Source: Shewanella glacialipiscicola
GTDB lineage: Bacteria > Pseudomonadota > Gammaproteobacteria > Enterobacterales > Shewanellaceae
Length of the DNA stretch: 64,000 nt
Reading direction: 5' to 3'
Assembly: GCF_023283485.1 (NCBI RefSeq)
Contig: NZ_JAKILU010000008.1
Span: forward strand, 1-64,000
The notes under the pieces: model-generated
Databases searched by the model: none
Seen by the model: the letters and a program-made list of their open reading frames with translations, nothing else
Told to the model about the DNA's origin: nothing
In this document: positions 10,206-22,298 of the stretch, piece after piece
Layout: each line of letters begins with the position of its first letter
How positions within the stretch are numbered: the stretch's first letter is position 1
Position numbers and translations under genes: made by a program

Positions 10206-11183
10206 TTAGTCTCTAAATAAAGCCTCAACCGATAGGCCTTGTGATCCCAATAAGTCCCGTAAACGTTTTAGCGCTTCTACTTGAATTTGGCGCACGCGTT
10301 CACGAGTTAACCCAATTTCAGCCCCCACATCTTCAAGCGTAGAAGGTTCATAACCTAACAAACCAAAACGACGGGCTAATACTTCTCTTTGCTTAGTATT
10401 TAGCTCATTAAGCCACTTAACAATTGAGTTAGAGATGTCTTCATCTTGCACTTTATAATCAGGACCAACGCTATCATCATCGGCTAAAATATCCAGTAAT
10501 GCCTTCTCGCTATCGCCGCCTAATGGGGTATCCACAGAGGTAATTTTTTCATTCAATTTAAGCATACGACTAACATCTGAACTAGAAACCTGTAATTTTT
10601 CAGCGATTTCTTCGGCTGTAGGCTCGTGATCGAGTTTTTGAGCTAACTCGCGGGCAGTACGTAAGTACACGTTCAGCTCTTTAACAACATGAATTGGCAA
10701 ACGGATAGTACGAGTTTGGTTCATAATGGCACGTTCAATGGTTTGTCTAATCCACCAAGTCGCATAGGTTGAAAAACGGAAACCTCTTTCGGGATCAAAC
10801 TTCTCAACGGCGCGAATTAAGCCTAAATTGCCTTCTTCAATAAGATCAAGCAGGGCTAAACCACGATTGTTGTAACGACGTGCAATCTTAACTACCAGAC
10901 GTAAATTACTTTCGATCATGCGATTGCGGGATTTGGCACAGCCTTTTAAAGCTTTACGGGAAAAGTAAACTTCTTCTTCTGCGCTTAGCAACGGGGAAAA
11001 ACCGATCTCACCTAGATAAAGCTGAGTGGCATCAAGATTTTTTTGTAGGTCTTCTTGAACCTGTTGTTCTATACCTAGCTCTTGGACTAAATCGGGGTTC
11101 GCGTCTTTTTCCAGATCAATGTCTGTGGTTTCAATGGAAAAATCGACTAGTGCTTTTGCGGCAGTGCTATTTATGCGGCTCAT
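10206..11183 (-). CDS. rpoS: RNA polymerase sigma factor RpoS
   Basis: Stationary-phase and general-stress sigma factor. The 325 residues comprise regions 1.2 ([11 protein letters not shown]), 2 ([38 protein letters not shown], and the -10 recognition segment [16 protein letters not shown]), 3 and 4 ([19 protein letters not shown] helix-turn-helix). The start is MSRINSTAA, with GGGAG eight bases upstream; a TTG start five codons earlier is open but poorly placed. It follows nlpD, and by analogy with E. coli its main promoter may lie inside nlpD. Confidence 0.97.
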   Translation of the reverse strand: MSRINSTAAKALVDFSIETTDIDLEKDANPDLVQELGIEQQVQEDLQKNLDATQLYLGEIGFSPLLSAEEEVYFSRKALKGCAKSRNRMIESNLRLVVKIARRYNNRGLALLDLIEEGNLGLIRAVEKFDPERGFRFSTYATWWIRQTIERAIMNQTRTIRLPIHVVKELNVYLRTARELAQKLDHEPTAEEIAEKLQVSSSDVSRMLKLNEKITSVDTPLGGDSEKALLDILADDDSVGPDYKVQDEDISNSIVKWLNELNTKQREVLARRFGLLGYEPSTLEDVGAEIGLTRERVRQIQVEALKRLRDLLGSQGLSVEALFRD

Positions 11184-11263
11184 GATTAAATCTCCCAAAC
11201 CTAATTAAATTGCTGAATTATTACAATTTTATATCCTCCATTTGCCAACAAGGCCCCAAACAA

Positions 11264-12160
11264 TCATTGTTTAGGTAAATAAGTAAGTGGGTTTACAGAT
11301 TTTCCATGGTAACGAATTTCAAAATGTAGCATTACCCGATTAGCACCTGTATTACCCATTTTTGCAACGGTTTGTCCAGCGAGGACATGTTGCTTCTCTT
11401 TAACTAAGATCGTATCCGTATGAGCGTAAGCACTCAGATAATCGTCACTGTGTTTAATAATAACTAAATTACCGTAACCCCGAAGAGCACTTCCTGCATA
11501 TACCACCCGCCCATCTGCAGCAGCTTTGATGATATCTCCTCGATTGCCAGCGATCTTAATTCCTTTATTTCCCTGCTCATTGGCAGAGTAAGTTCCTATT
11601 AATGTTCCTTTTACTGGCCACTCCCACTGACTCACGCTCGCTGGCAGTGTAGAAGTAGGTGCGCCCCGAACATCGTTAACAATTTGTTTTGAACTTGTTA
11701 CAGGGTACGCAGGCTTTACTTTCTGATCAAGTGTTATTTTTTGTTCTTGCTTTAACCGGGCATCTGCTTTAGAAATCGACTTAACAGACTGATCTGCAAT
11801 ACCTTTACCTCCCTGCCCGCCCTTAGTCGTCGTGGCTCCGCTATCTATAGTCGGTGGTTTTGACTTAACGCTATTCTTAACCGTTGTGAGAGATAACACC
11901 TGTCCGGGATAAATTGTATAAGCGTTATCTAATTGGTTTAATTTAGCTATTTCAGAGAAATCTTTTCCTGCCGCCCACGAAATAGAGTAAAGCGTGTCAC
12001 CTTTTTTAACTTTATATGAATTCGATTTAATGTGGCCTCTGCCATTTTTAGCATAGCTATGGGAAGCATTTTCGACAGGTGCAGGACGACTGGCCTGAAA
12101 GCTACAGCCTACAAGCAGAAATACAAAACATAGGTTTAAGAGTAAACCCGCATTTAACAA
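11264..12160 (-). CDS. nlpD: murein hydrolase activator NlpD (lipoprotein)
   Basis: Outer-membrane lipoprotein that activates the amidase AmiC at the septum. The 298 residues comprise a signal peptide with lipobox LLVGC (Cys19), a LysM domain at about 48-95 (YKVKKGDTLYSI...AYTIYPGQVL), a Lys/Thr-rich linker and a C-terminal LytM/M23 fold from about 200. The metallopeptidase site is degenerate: the first zinc-binding His-x(3)-Asp of active enzymes reads NKGIKIAG here. This agrees with an activator rather than a hydrolase. The start is TTG, with AAGGAG six bases upstream. The pcm-nlpD-rpoS order is conserved. Confidence 0.93.
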   Translation of the reverse strand: MLNAGLLLNLCFVFLLVGCSFQASRPAPVENASHSYAKNGRGHIKSNSYKVKKGDTLYSISWAAGKDFSEIAKLNQLDNAYTIYPGQVLSLTTVKNSVKSKPPTIDSGATTTKGGQGGKGIADQSVKSISKADARLKQEQKITLDQKVKPAYPVTSSKQIVNDVRGAPTSTLPASVSQWEWPVKGTLIGTYSANEQGNKGIKIAGNRGDIIKAAADGRVVYAGSALRGYGNLVIIKHSDDYLSAYAHTDTILVKEKQHVLAGQTVAKMGNTGANRVMLHFEIRYHGKSVNPLTYLPKQ

Positions 12161-12251
12161 TAAAAACTCCTTGATAGGGTTGGATTACTGTTTATGATGA
12201 GAAAAGTGCGGCCGAAAAAATATTGATATAGGACAAGGCCATAATGCCAGA

Positions 12252-12887
12252 TTAAGCCAGCTCCCCGTTAATCAGTGGCACAAATTTAACCGTTTCGATA
12301 ATTTCAGAGCTAAAGCGATCTGCTGTTCGGGTAATCCGCATCAATTGCTGGGTATCTTCCCCGACTGGTAAAACTAACACACCGCCCTCAGTGAGTTGTG
12401 ACAATAACGCCTCGGGGATTGTCGCCGCTGCCGCTGTCACCATAATGGCATCAAACGGACTGCGATTAGACCAACCTAACCAACCATTGCCGTATTTGAA
12501 TGATACATTATGTAAGTCTAAGCGCTTTAAACGCTGCCTAGCTTGAATTTGTAAGCTTTTTATCCGCTCAATGGTACACAGTTGTGGGACTAACTGCGCT
12601 AACACTGCCGCCTGATAGCCCGATCCCGTGCCGACCTCTAACACACGCTGCGGCATTTTATGCAGCAGCAACTCCGTCATACGAGCCACAATATAAGGCT
12701 GGGAGATAGTTTGCCCTTGCCCAATTGGCAAAGCGGTATTTTCATAGGCTTTGTGGGCTAAAGCATTATCGAGAAACATTTCCCGTGGTGTACACGATAT
12801 TGCCTTTAACACGGCTTGATTGCGGATGCCCGCTTCATGAAGCTTTTTAGCTAAATTCACTGCCGATGTTAAGGCAACTCGAGTCAT
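12252..12887 (-). CDS. pcm: protein-L-isoaspartate O-methyltransferase
   Basis: Repairs isoaspartyl residues in aged proteins using S-adenosylmethionine. The 211 residues have the SAM-binding motif [10 protein letters not shown] at 82-90, the family signature [13 protein letters not shown] near residue 60 and [11 protein letters not shown]. Its start overlaps the surE stop by four bases (ATGA), indicating translational coupling in a truD-surE-pcm operon. Confidence 0.96.
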   Translation of the reverse strand: MTRVALTSAVNLAKKLHEAGIRNQAVLKAISCTPREMFLDNALAHKAYENTALPIGQGQTISQPYIVARMTELLLHKMPQRVLEVGTGSGYQAAVLAQLVPQLCTIERIKSLQIQARQRLKRLDLHNVSFKYGNGWLGWSNRSPFDAIMVTAAAATIPEALLSQLTEGGVLVLPVGEDTQQLMRITRTADRFSSEIIETVKFVPLINGELA

Positions 12888-13633
12888 ATTTTATCTACCC
12901 AATTTTGTAATGCCGATATTTGTCCATAAGCGGTCAAATCTACCGTCAAAGGTGTTATAGAAACATAACCATTAGCGATGGCATGAAAATCAGTACCTTC
13001 ACTCGCGTCCTGCTCTTGCCCCGGAGGTCCAAGCCAAAATATCTCTCTTCCTGCAGGATCTTGGGTGCGTACAACGCCCTCGGCCTTATCTCGAGCGCCA
13101 AGGCGAGTGACCCTTATGCCTTTGATTTGCTCAAGTGGTAAATCAGGTACGTTGACATTTAAAATCTGGTCTTTCGCCAAAGGATGAGCGAGCAATCCTT
13201 GCACTATCCGCCGTGCATATACAGCCGCAGTTTGATAATGCTCAAACTTTCGGCCATCAAGCGAAATGGCAACGGCAGGAAAACCTAAAAAACGCCCTTC
13301 CATTGCCGCGGCAACCGTACCTGAATACAAGGTATCATCGCCCATATTGGCGCCAGCATTGATGCCTGAAACCACCATATCGGGCTCGCCATCATACAAT
13401 TCTCGAATCGCTAAATGAACGCAATCGGTCGGTGTACCGTGGACTGAAATATAACCACTATCTAACCTATTAATTCTTAATGGATTAGTCAAGGTTAATG
13501 AGTTACTTGCCCCCGAACAATTACGATCAGGCCCCACAGTCAATACTGTGGCAATTTCAGCCATTGCCTCGGATAACGCTTTGATACCCGGCGCATGAAT
13601 TCCATCATCATTACTTACAAGGATACGGATCAT
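12884..13633 (-). CDS. surE: 5'/3'-nucleotidase SurE
   Basis: Metal-dependent survival-protein phosphatase acting on nucleoside monophosphates. The 249 residues include the N-terminal metal-binding SNDDG at 7-11, [13 protein letters not shown] near 37-49 and the [25 protein letters not shown] active-site region. The ATG overlaps the truD stop by four bases, and its own stop overlaps the pcm start. Confidence 0.96.
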   Translation of the reverse strand: MIRILVSNDDGIHAPGIKALSEAMAEIATVLTVGPDRNCSGASNSLTLTNPLRINRLDSGYISVHGTPTDCVHLAIRELYDGEPDMVVSGINAGANMGDDTLYSGTVAAAMEGRFLGFPAVAISLDGRKFEHYQTAAVYARRIVQGLLAHPLAKDQILNVNVPDLPLEQIKGIRVTRLGARDKAEGVVRTQDPAGREIFWLGPPGQEQDASEGTDFHAIANGYVSITPLTVDLTAYGQISALQNWVDKI

Positions 13634-14763
13634 GATGCAGCTTCAGTGCTAGATGATGCTTCAGTGTTAGGTGCTATCGTATTAGTCGCTATGTCAACAC
13701 TCGTAGCCTCAGATGCAGGCTCTTGCACCAGTGTCGCTTGCCATTGCTGCTCTTTCACATCTTGATAATTAACTAATTCTCTCAATAACGATGTCGCGAA
13801 ACTGCCAGCAGGCAACACAAACTCTAGTATTAAGCCCTCTGCTGTTTGCTCATACTTAAGCGCTTGCGGCTCAAGGAGCAATGGACGACGCTCCTGCTCT
13901 AATCCTGCATGTTCAAGACCATAACAATCTTCAGCTAACTCAGTCAAAGCCAAAGTTTCTACCGCAGCGGCTTCGCCTTGAGGCAACATCATGCCGCGAC
14001 CCCACAATGGTGCTGATAGTTGAATATCTTTTTCAATCAGACGTTTCAGCACGACCAAATCCCATTCAGGCGTCACGAAAAAGCTTTTACTACCCGCTAA
14101 CATCACACAATCACCCGCGAGAGGCTTAGTGCCATGGTTGGCTAAACGGTATGACACAACGGTATTAAATAAATTTGAGCGTACGGCAGACAAATACATG
14201 CTGCGCTTATTTCTATCTTTAACTTTTTTACCCGCCATCATTTGGCGACCAAAGACTAAGTTTTTACCATCGTGACCAAAACGCTGCTCACCAAAATAAT
14301 TGGGTACTCCAATCTGAGCGACTTTTTCGATACGACTAATAATGTCTTCAACGTGGGTGACATTTCGTAGCGTTAAAATAAAGCGGTTGCCCAGCAAAGC
14401 ACCAATACGTAGTTTTTTACTGTGGCGGCTGCTTGATAAAATGGTCAAACGCTCGTTATTAAGATCGTTCCAAAGCGGTGTTTCTTTACCCGGTATACGC
14501 ACACCAAACCATTGTTCCGTGATGGCATTTTTATCTTTTTGCCCAGCGTAAGTGACTTCTTTTGGATGCACTTTAGCGAACTTAGCGATCATCTCAGCCA
14601 CTTGTACTGTATTAAAACCCTCTTTACGTACATGCAGCATATGATGTTCACCTTCACCCGTTGGGCTAAAAGGTAAAATCTCTTTCACGATAAAATCGCT
14701 ATTTTGGGTTCTTAGATCTGCTGTACCTAAAGGCTTGCCATACAGATAATGTAATTCGCTCAT
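13630..14763 (-). CDS. truD: tRNA pseudouridine(13) synthase TruD
   Basis: Makes pseudouridine 13 in tRNA-Glu. The catalytic Asp is in GQKDKNA (residue 77), with NYFGEQRFG and RSNLFN family blocks following. At 377 residues it is about 28 longer than the E. coli protein. The excess is a Ser/Thr/Ala-rich C-terminal tail (from about residue 345) after the conserved [10 protein letters not shown] block, encoded by imperfect GCTTCAGTG-type repeats. The tail is probably disordered and looks like recent repeat growth near the stop. First gene of truD-surE-pcm, 20 bases below ispF. Confidence 0.95.
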   Translation of the reverse strand: MSELHYLYGKPLGTADLRTQNSDFIVKEILPFSPTGEGEHHMLHVRKEGFNTVQVAEMIAKFAKVHPKEVTYAGQKDKNAITEQWFGVRIPGKETPLWNDLNNERLTILSSSRHSKKLRIGALLGNRFILTLRNVTHVEDIISRIEKVAQIGVPNYFGEQRFGHDGKNLVFGRQMMAGKKVKDRNKRSMYLSAVRSNLFNTVVSYRLANHGTKPLAGDCVMLAGSKSFFVTPEWDLVVLKRLIEKDIQLSAPLWGRGMMLPQGEAAAVETLALTELAEDCYGLEHAGLEQERRPLLLEPQALKYEQTAEGLILEFVLPAGSFATSLLRELVNYQDVKEQQWQATLVQEPASEATSVDIATNTIAPNTEASSSTEAAS

Positions 14764-14783
14764 GGGACTCTTTTACTCTCAAG

Positions 14784-15269
14784 TTAATCGTGTTTACGGA
14801 CCATCAGTACTACAGCTTCCACTGCAATACCTTCTTTACGTCCGGTAAATCCTAGCAGTTCAGTTGTGGTCGCCTTAACGTTAATGTCGTCAAGTTGCGC
14901 GGTTAAATCGGCGGCCAATATCTGGCGCATAGCCTCAATGTGCGGCGCCATTTTAGGAGCTTGAGCTATGATGGTGACATCGAGATTACCCAGTTCAAAC
15001 CCTTTAGCTTGGGCTAAAGCATAGCAATGACGTAGCAATACACGGCTATCAGCCCCTTTATAGGCAGCATCTGTGTCAGGAAAATGTTTACCTATGTCAC
15101 CCAGCGCCAATGCACCTAAAATTGCATCAGAAATAGCATGTAGCACTACATCGCCATCAGAATGTGCCATTAGGCCAGTTTCATAGGGGACTTCAACACC
15201 ACAGAGAATGAGGGGTTGCGCCGCGCCAAACTTATGAACATCGAAACCATGACCAATACGGATCTTCAT
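14784..15269 (-). CDS. ispF: 2-C-methyl-D-erythritol 2,4-cyclodiphosphate synthase
   Basis: Forms the cyclic diphosphate in the MEP isoprenoid pathway. The 161 residues carry the zinc ligands Asp10, His12 (GFDVHK) and His44 (VVLHA), plus the [10 protein letters not shown] loop. It follows ispD by 31 bases, as in most gammaproteobacteria, and the two catalyse nearby steps of one pathway. Confidence 0.97.
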   Translation of the reverse strand: MKIRIGHGFDVHKFGAAQPLILCGVEVPYETGLMAHSDGDVVLHAISDAILGALALGDIGKHFPDTDAAYKGADSRVLLRHCYALAQAKGFELGNLDVTIIAQAPKMAPHIEAMRQILAADLTAQLDDINVKATTTELLGFTGRKEGIAVEAVVLMVRKHD

Positions 15270-15300
15270 TTATTGTTCCTAATTTATTGTTTAGTTTTGA

Positions 15301-16053
15301 TTACTGCGACGTTAATGCGCGCATTAAAAACAGCTCAGCCAATCCCAAGTCATCAGGGTGCGTCACTTTAATATTGTCGGCACGGCCAGAAACGAGTCCA
15401 GGTGATATCCCCGCCCATTCCATTGCCGAAGCCTCATCAGTCACGACCACCCCTGCTGCTATCGCCGCATTGAGGCACCCTTTTAATTGCTGCGCCTTGA
15501 ACAACTGCGGCGTCAGTGCATGCCATAAATTATCACGGCAAACCGTGCTACCTATCTCGCCCTGTTGATTTGCACGCTTCATGGTGTCTCGTACTGGCAT
15601 GGCTAAAATTGCGCCTTGGGGGAATTGCACTCGAGATGCGAGTAACTTATCGATATCACTCACAGTTAAACACGGTCTTGCCGCGTCATGTACTAAAGCC
15701 CAACTGTTTTGCGGTGCAAGCTGCAAGGCTGCCAACACAGAATCGGCGCGCTCGCCACCGCCTAATACTTTGGTTAATTTAGGGTGTACGGCCTGTGGCA
15801 GAGAATCGAAAATATTATCATCGGAGTGTAAAGCAACAATCACTTGGGAAATTTGTGAGTGGAAAAGTAGTCTATCTAGGGTATGAGCAAGAATACTTTG
15901 GCCACATACTTCAAGGTATTGTTTAGGTCTATCCGCGCCCATACGGCTGCCAATACCGGCAGCGGGTACTATCGCTACCACAGCATGCTCAGATTGACGT
16001 ACAAGATCAGCTGATGTGGGTAATCCATGATCGAGACATTCTAACGCTGTCAT
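15301..16053 (-). CDS. ispD: 2-C-methyl-D-erythritol 4-phosphate cytidylyltransferase
   Basis: Transfers CMP to methylerythritol phosphate. The nucleotide-binding motif VPAAGIGSRMGADRPKQY starts near residue 29, and later ALVHDAARPC and VTDEASAME are present. The 250-residue chain has about 15 extra N-terminal residues relative to the E. coli protein. The ATG at 16053 is supported by GGAG five bases upstream. It follows ftsB by 12 bases. Confidence 0.95.
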   Translation of the reverse strand: MTALECLDHGLPTSADLVRQSEHAVVAIVPAAGIGSRMGADRPKQYLEVCGQSILAHTLDRLLFHSQISQVIVALHSDDNIFDSLPQAVHPKLTKVLGGGERADSVLAALQLAPQNSWALVHDAARPCLTVSDIDKLLASRVQFPQGAILAMPVRDTMKRANQQGEIGSTVCRDNLWHALTPQLFKAQQLKGCLNAAIAAGVVVTDEASAMEWAGISPGLVSGRADNIKVTHPDDLGLAELFLMRALTSQ

Positions 16054-16065
16054 CCTAACTCCACA

Positions 16066-16365
16066 TTACTGAGATGGATTAGATACTGAGCGATCACCAC
16101 CCACGACGCGATAAAAGGTTTCACCTTCTTTCACCATACCGAGTTCGTTGCGCGCACGTTCTTCAATGGCTTCAGAGCCACTTTTCAAGTCGATAATTTC
16201 TTCCTTAAGCACTTGGTTACGCTCATTGAGTTTGGCATTCCCCTCTTGCTGAGCGGCAATTTGCTTTTGCAGGACGAAATATTCGGGCAAGCTATTATCT
16301 CCCGACCAAAGTCGAAATTGCAGTAAAGCGAGTAGCACTATGAGTGTAATGACAAAAAATTTCAT
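16066..16365 (-). CDS. ftsB: cell division protein FtsB
   Basis: Bitopic divisome protein that bridges FtsL and FtsQ. The 99 residues have a transmembrane helix at about 3-20 and a coiled coil rich in Gln, Glu and Leu at about 30-65. The ftsB-ispD-ispF order is conserved in gammaproteobacteria. It lies about 100 bases after eno, beyond a strong terminator, so it needs its own promoter or readthrough. Confidence 0.93.
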   Translation of the reverse strand: MKFFVITLIVLLALLQFRLWSGDNSLPEYFVLQKQIAAQQEGNAKLNERNQVLKEEIIDLKSGSEAIEERARNELGMVKEGETFYRVVGGDRSVSNPSQ

Positions 16366-16421
16366 GGCGGAATTAACGTCAGTATCTTAGATTTAAAAAA
16401 TATATCGCAGATAGTACAACA

Positions 16422-16449
16422 AAAAAGGCCACCAAGTGGTGGCCTTTTT
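16422..16449. terminator. terminator below eno
   Basis: GGCCACC/GGTGGCC stem with a 4-base loop, flanked by an A-run and a T-run, so it can act in both directions. It lies just below eno on the minus strand and ahead of ftsB. Confidence 0.85.
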
Positions 16450-16464
16450 AAATCAAACGTTAAA

Positions 16465-17772
<1,308 letters not shown>

Positions 17773-17941
17773 TTAAGTTTAAAAATAAAAGAAAAATTAA
17801 TACCTATAGGAATAAATCTCCCACATAGCACTGAATCATCAACATACTATTTGTAACTTACTTTCAATACTGATGACGTTGATACACAGAGTTATACCCA
17901 GAGGTATTAAGTTTTATCGTTAACGAGCAGATGAGTGTAGC

Positions 17942-17973
17942 AAAAGGCCGGCCCCACTGTCGCGGGTCCGGCC
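17942..17973 (-). terminator. terminator below pyrG
   Basis: On the minus strand the arms GGCCGG and CCGGCC, with an inner CCC/GGG pairing, are followed by TTTTGC. It lies 11 bases below the pyrG stop and separates it from eno. Confidence 0.75.
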
Positions 17974-17983
17974 TCAAATATTC

Positions 17984-19669
<1,686 letters not shown>

Positions 19670-19737
19670 CTAGGACGGGGCAGTAGTATACCAAAGACGA
19701 GGCGATTCGACAAACACCAATCGGGATAATTTGCCGT

Positions 19738-20634
19738 TTATCTTGGCTCGGTTGCTTTTACTTGGTCCCAATAGGTATCTAGCTCCATTAATGTATGCTC
19801 TTGCATGCTTTTACCGCTGTCACTCGCCAACTGTTCAACACCACGAAAACGGCGTTCAAATTTAAGGTTGGCTTGACGTAATGCTTGCTCTGGGTCGACC
19901 TTAAGATGACGAGCTAAATTCACCACTGCAAATAATAAGTCGCCCATTTCGGACTGCACTTTTGCTTGGTCTTGCTCGGGTTGATTGACTTCATGCAACA
20001 CTTCATCGATTTCTTCGTGGATTTTAGCGACCACAGGCTCAAGCTCGGCCCAATCAAATCCGACTCGCGCCACCCTCTGCTGAATTTTGATTGAGCGCGA
20101 CAGCGCAGGTTGGGTACGAGGAATATTATCTAACGCTGAAACCACAATATCAGCTTGGGTTTCACCCGCCACTTGCTGCGCCTTTTGTTCACGCTCAGTC
20201 GCTTTAATCGCCTCCCAATTGGCTTTCATCGCTTGGGCACTATCGCCAATTTGTAAATTTTTATCATCAAATACATGGGGATGACGGCGAGTGAGCTTGT
20301 CGCTGATTTTCTCTATCACAGTGGCAAAATCAAATTTGCCTTGCTCTTTACCTAGCTGACAATAGAATACGATTTGAAATAACAAATCCCCTAGCTCATC
20401 GGGTAACTCATCCCACGCTAAACGCTCTATGGTGTCAGCGACCTCATAGGCTTCCTCTAAGGTAAAAGGCACTATCGTTTGAAAGGTTTGCGCCTTATCC
20501 CACGGACAACCTGTTTGTGGGTCGCGCAATGTCTCCATAATCTTAAGCAGCGGTTCAACATCCGTTGTTGAAAGCTTGGTAGTAAAAGGTTCGGTAGTCG
20601 AAAATGAGGTTGATGGGGCAGTATGGGAAGTCAT
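19738..20634 (-). CDS. mazG: nucleoside triphosphate pyrophosphohydrolase MazG
   Basis: Hydrolyses NTPs to NMPs and, in E. coli, lowers ppGpp during starvation. The 298 residues hold two MazG domains: the first has CPWDKAQTFQT and EEAYEVADTIE near residues 40-70, the second FDWAELEPVVAKIHEEIDEV near 195-215. A Ser/Thr-rich N-terminal extension of about 25 residues precedes the first domain. AAAGGA lies about seven bases before the ATG. In E. coli mazG is near relA; here 11 kb of accessory genes separate them. Confidence 0.95.
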   Translation of the reverse strand: MTSHTAPSTSFSTTEPFTTKLSTTDVEPLLKIMETLRDPQTGCPWDKAQTFQTIVPFTLEEAYEVADTIERLAWDELPDELGDLLFQIVFYCQLGKEQGKFDFATVIEKISDKLTRRHPHVFDDKNLQIGDSAQAMKANWEAIKATEREQKAQQVAGETQADIVVSALDNIPRTQPALSRSIKIQQRVARVGFDWAELEPVVAKIHEEIDEVLHEVNQPEQDQAKVQSEMGDLLFAVVNLARHLKVDPEQALRQANLKFERRFRGVEQLASDSGKSMQEHTLMELDTYWDQVKATEPR

Positions 20635-21111
20635 GCTGATATCCTTTAAAGATAAATACTAAAACGTGCTCATACTGAGAAAAACAACCAGAATACGCCT
20701 CAGCAGCTTTAGCTGAACACTAAAATAAAAGGGTAATGATAAGTTAGGTAACATAAAAGCGCTATTTTGATTCAAAGATCAGCTCTGAGTGACTTATTTT
20801 AACTAAAGAGTATTTACCCCATCTCGTGATGGCACTCATCTAAATAAGCAATAAACTTGCCCTATAAATTCTCATCTATGTCCTGCATACAAGTCTTTAG
20901 CGCAAGCCGTCTTAAATGATAAGATATACAGCAATATGTCAACGAAGCTACAACTCACCAAGTGCATACGTGGCAATGTCGACCTAACTCTTTACATAAT
21001 GAATGCGGTTATTCAATTTATTCATTTGATTGATGTTAGGTGTATTTCTATTCTGTCGTCCTAGGTAGGACGCGCCCTGATAGTTTTTCAGCATTACTGG
21101 AGACAAAACTC
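20635..21111. other. intergenic region between mazG and aguA
   Basis: About 477 bases between divergent genes. It must hold the mazG promoter (minus) and the aguA promoter (plus). It is AT-rich in 20640-21050. I see no RNA gene, repeat or clear operator. It marks the left edge of the accessory region. Confidence 0.5.
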
Positions 21112-22224
21112 ATGACAAACGTGACAGTGAATGCCACGCAGTTAGCAACTAAGCCATATCAAGATGGTTTCCACATGCCCGCTGAATGGGCAGCGCAGCA
21201 AGCGGTGTGGATGATTTGGCCATATCGCCCCGACAACTGGCGCGCTGCAGGGGCTTATGCTCAGGCAACCTTTGCTAAGGTCGCCGATGCCATCGGCGCG
21301 GCGACACCTGTTTATATGGGTGTGCCCAAGGCGTTTTTGGCAGAGGCAAAAACGGTTATGCCTGCCCACGTCACTTTAGTCGAAATGAATAGCAACGATT
21401 GCTGGGCTCGCGATACCGGACCGACCATAGTGGTGAATGCCACGGGCGAATGCCGTGGTGTTGACTGGGGCTTTAATGCTTGGGGTGGTGATAACGGTGG
21501 TTTGTACTCGCCATGGGACAAGGATGAGCAAGTCGCAGAGCAGATGCTTAAGCAGCATAGTTTTGCCCGTTACAACGCGCCGTTGATCCTTGAAGGGGGA
21601 TCCATTCATGTCGATGGTGAAGGCACCTGTATGACAAGTGCCGAGTGCTTACTCAACGCCAACCGAAACCCAGATCTAACCAAAGAACAGATTGAAGCAT
21701 TACTGCGTGATTATTTAAATGTTAAGCAGTTTATCTGGTTGCAAGAAGGCGTGTACATGGATGAAACCGACGGGCATATTGACAATATGTGCTGTTTTGC
21801 TCGCCCTGGCGAAGTGGTTTTACACTGGACAGATGATGAAACAGATCCCCAGTATCCTCGCTCAAAAGCTGCACTCGATGTGCTGCAAAACACCGTGGAT
21901 GCACAGGGTCGTAAGTTAAAAACCCATCTATTGCCACAACCGGGCCCGCTGTATTGCACAGAAGAGGAATCACAAGGCGTAACAGAAGGCACTGGCGTAC
22001 CACGCACAGCGGGTGAGCGCTTAGCGGGTTCTTATGTGAACTTTTTAATCACCAATAATCGTATCGTTTTCCCGCTACTGGATCCTGCAACCGACGGTAT
22101 CGCCGCCCAAAAACTGCAAGAAATTTTTCCTGAGTATGAGATTGTCGGTGTGCCTGCCCGCGAGATTTTATTAGGTGGCGGCAACATCCATTGTATTACC
22201 CAGCAGATCCCCTCTGGAAAGTAA
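21112..22224 (+). CDS. aguA: agmatine deiminase
   Basis: Converts agmatine to N-carbamoylputrescine and ammonia, a route to putrescine. The 370 residues belong to the peptidylarginine-deiminase-like family: [12 protein letters not shown], the [15 protein letters not shown] block with His and acidic residues, and the catalytic Cys361 in [14 protein letters not shown] start at [10 protein letters not shown] (21112), where GGAG lies nine bases upstream; the open frame from 21040 adds 24 unlikely residues. The usual partner aguB is absent and only a short remnant follows (22241-22297). Confidence 0.94.
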   Translation: MTNVTVNATQLATKPYQDGFHMPAEWAAQQAVWMIWPYRPDNWRAAGAYAQATFAKVADAIGAATPVYMGVPKAFLAEAKTVMPAHVTLVEMNSNDCWARDTGPTIVVNATGECRGVDWGFNAWGGDNGGLYSPWDKDEQVAEQMLKQHSFARYNAPLILEGGSIHVDGEGTCMTSAECLLNANRNPDLTKEQIEALLRDYLNVKQFIWLQEGVYMDETDGHIDNMCCFARPGEVVLHWTDDETDPQYPRSKAALDVLQNTVDAQGRKLKTHLLPQPGPLYCTEEESQGVTEGTGVPRTAGERLAGSYVNFLITNNRIVFPLLDPATDGIAAQKLQEIFPEYEIVGVPAREILLGGGNIHCITQQIPSGK

Positions 22225-22240
22225 TCTCAAGGAGCACAGA

Positions 22241-22297
22241 ATGACAATTAATGTCACTGTTGTTGCAACACCATTGGTTTTCAGCGGGAGGCAGTAA
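22241..22297 (+). pseudogene. 18-codon remnant, probably the 5' end of aguB
   Basis: A well-placed AAGGAG precedes an ATG opening the short frame MTINVTVVATPLVFSGRQ, then TAA. N-carbamoylputrescine amidases (AguB, nitrilase superfamily) characteristically begin with M-T-x-x-V-T-V-x-A-T-Q-M. The first ten residues here match that pattern and the rest do not, and aguB normally sits next to aguA. I infer that aguB was deleted or replaced, leaving its start signal. The TAA lies one base before the ATG of the following amidase, so the remnant now acts like a coupled leader. Confidence 0.6.
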
Positions 22298-22298
22298 A

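Noticed and set aside
22251..22298. Longer amidase start at 22251
   Set aside because: It runs through the aguB-like leader in another frame; ATG 22299 has a strong GGGAGG site.
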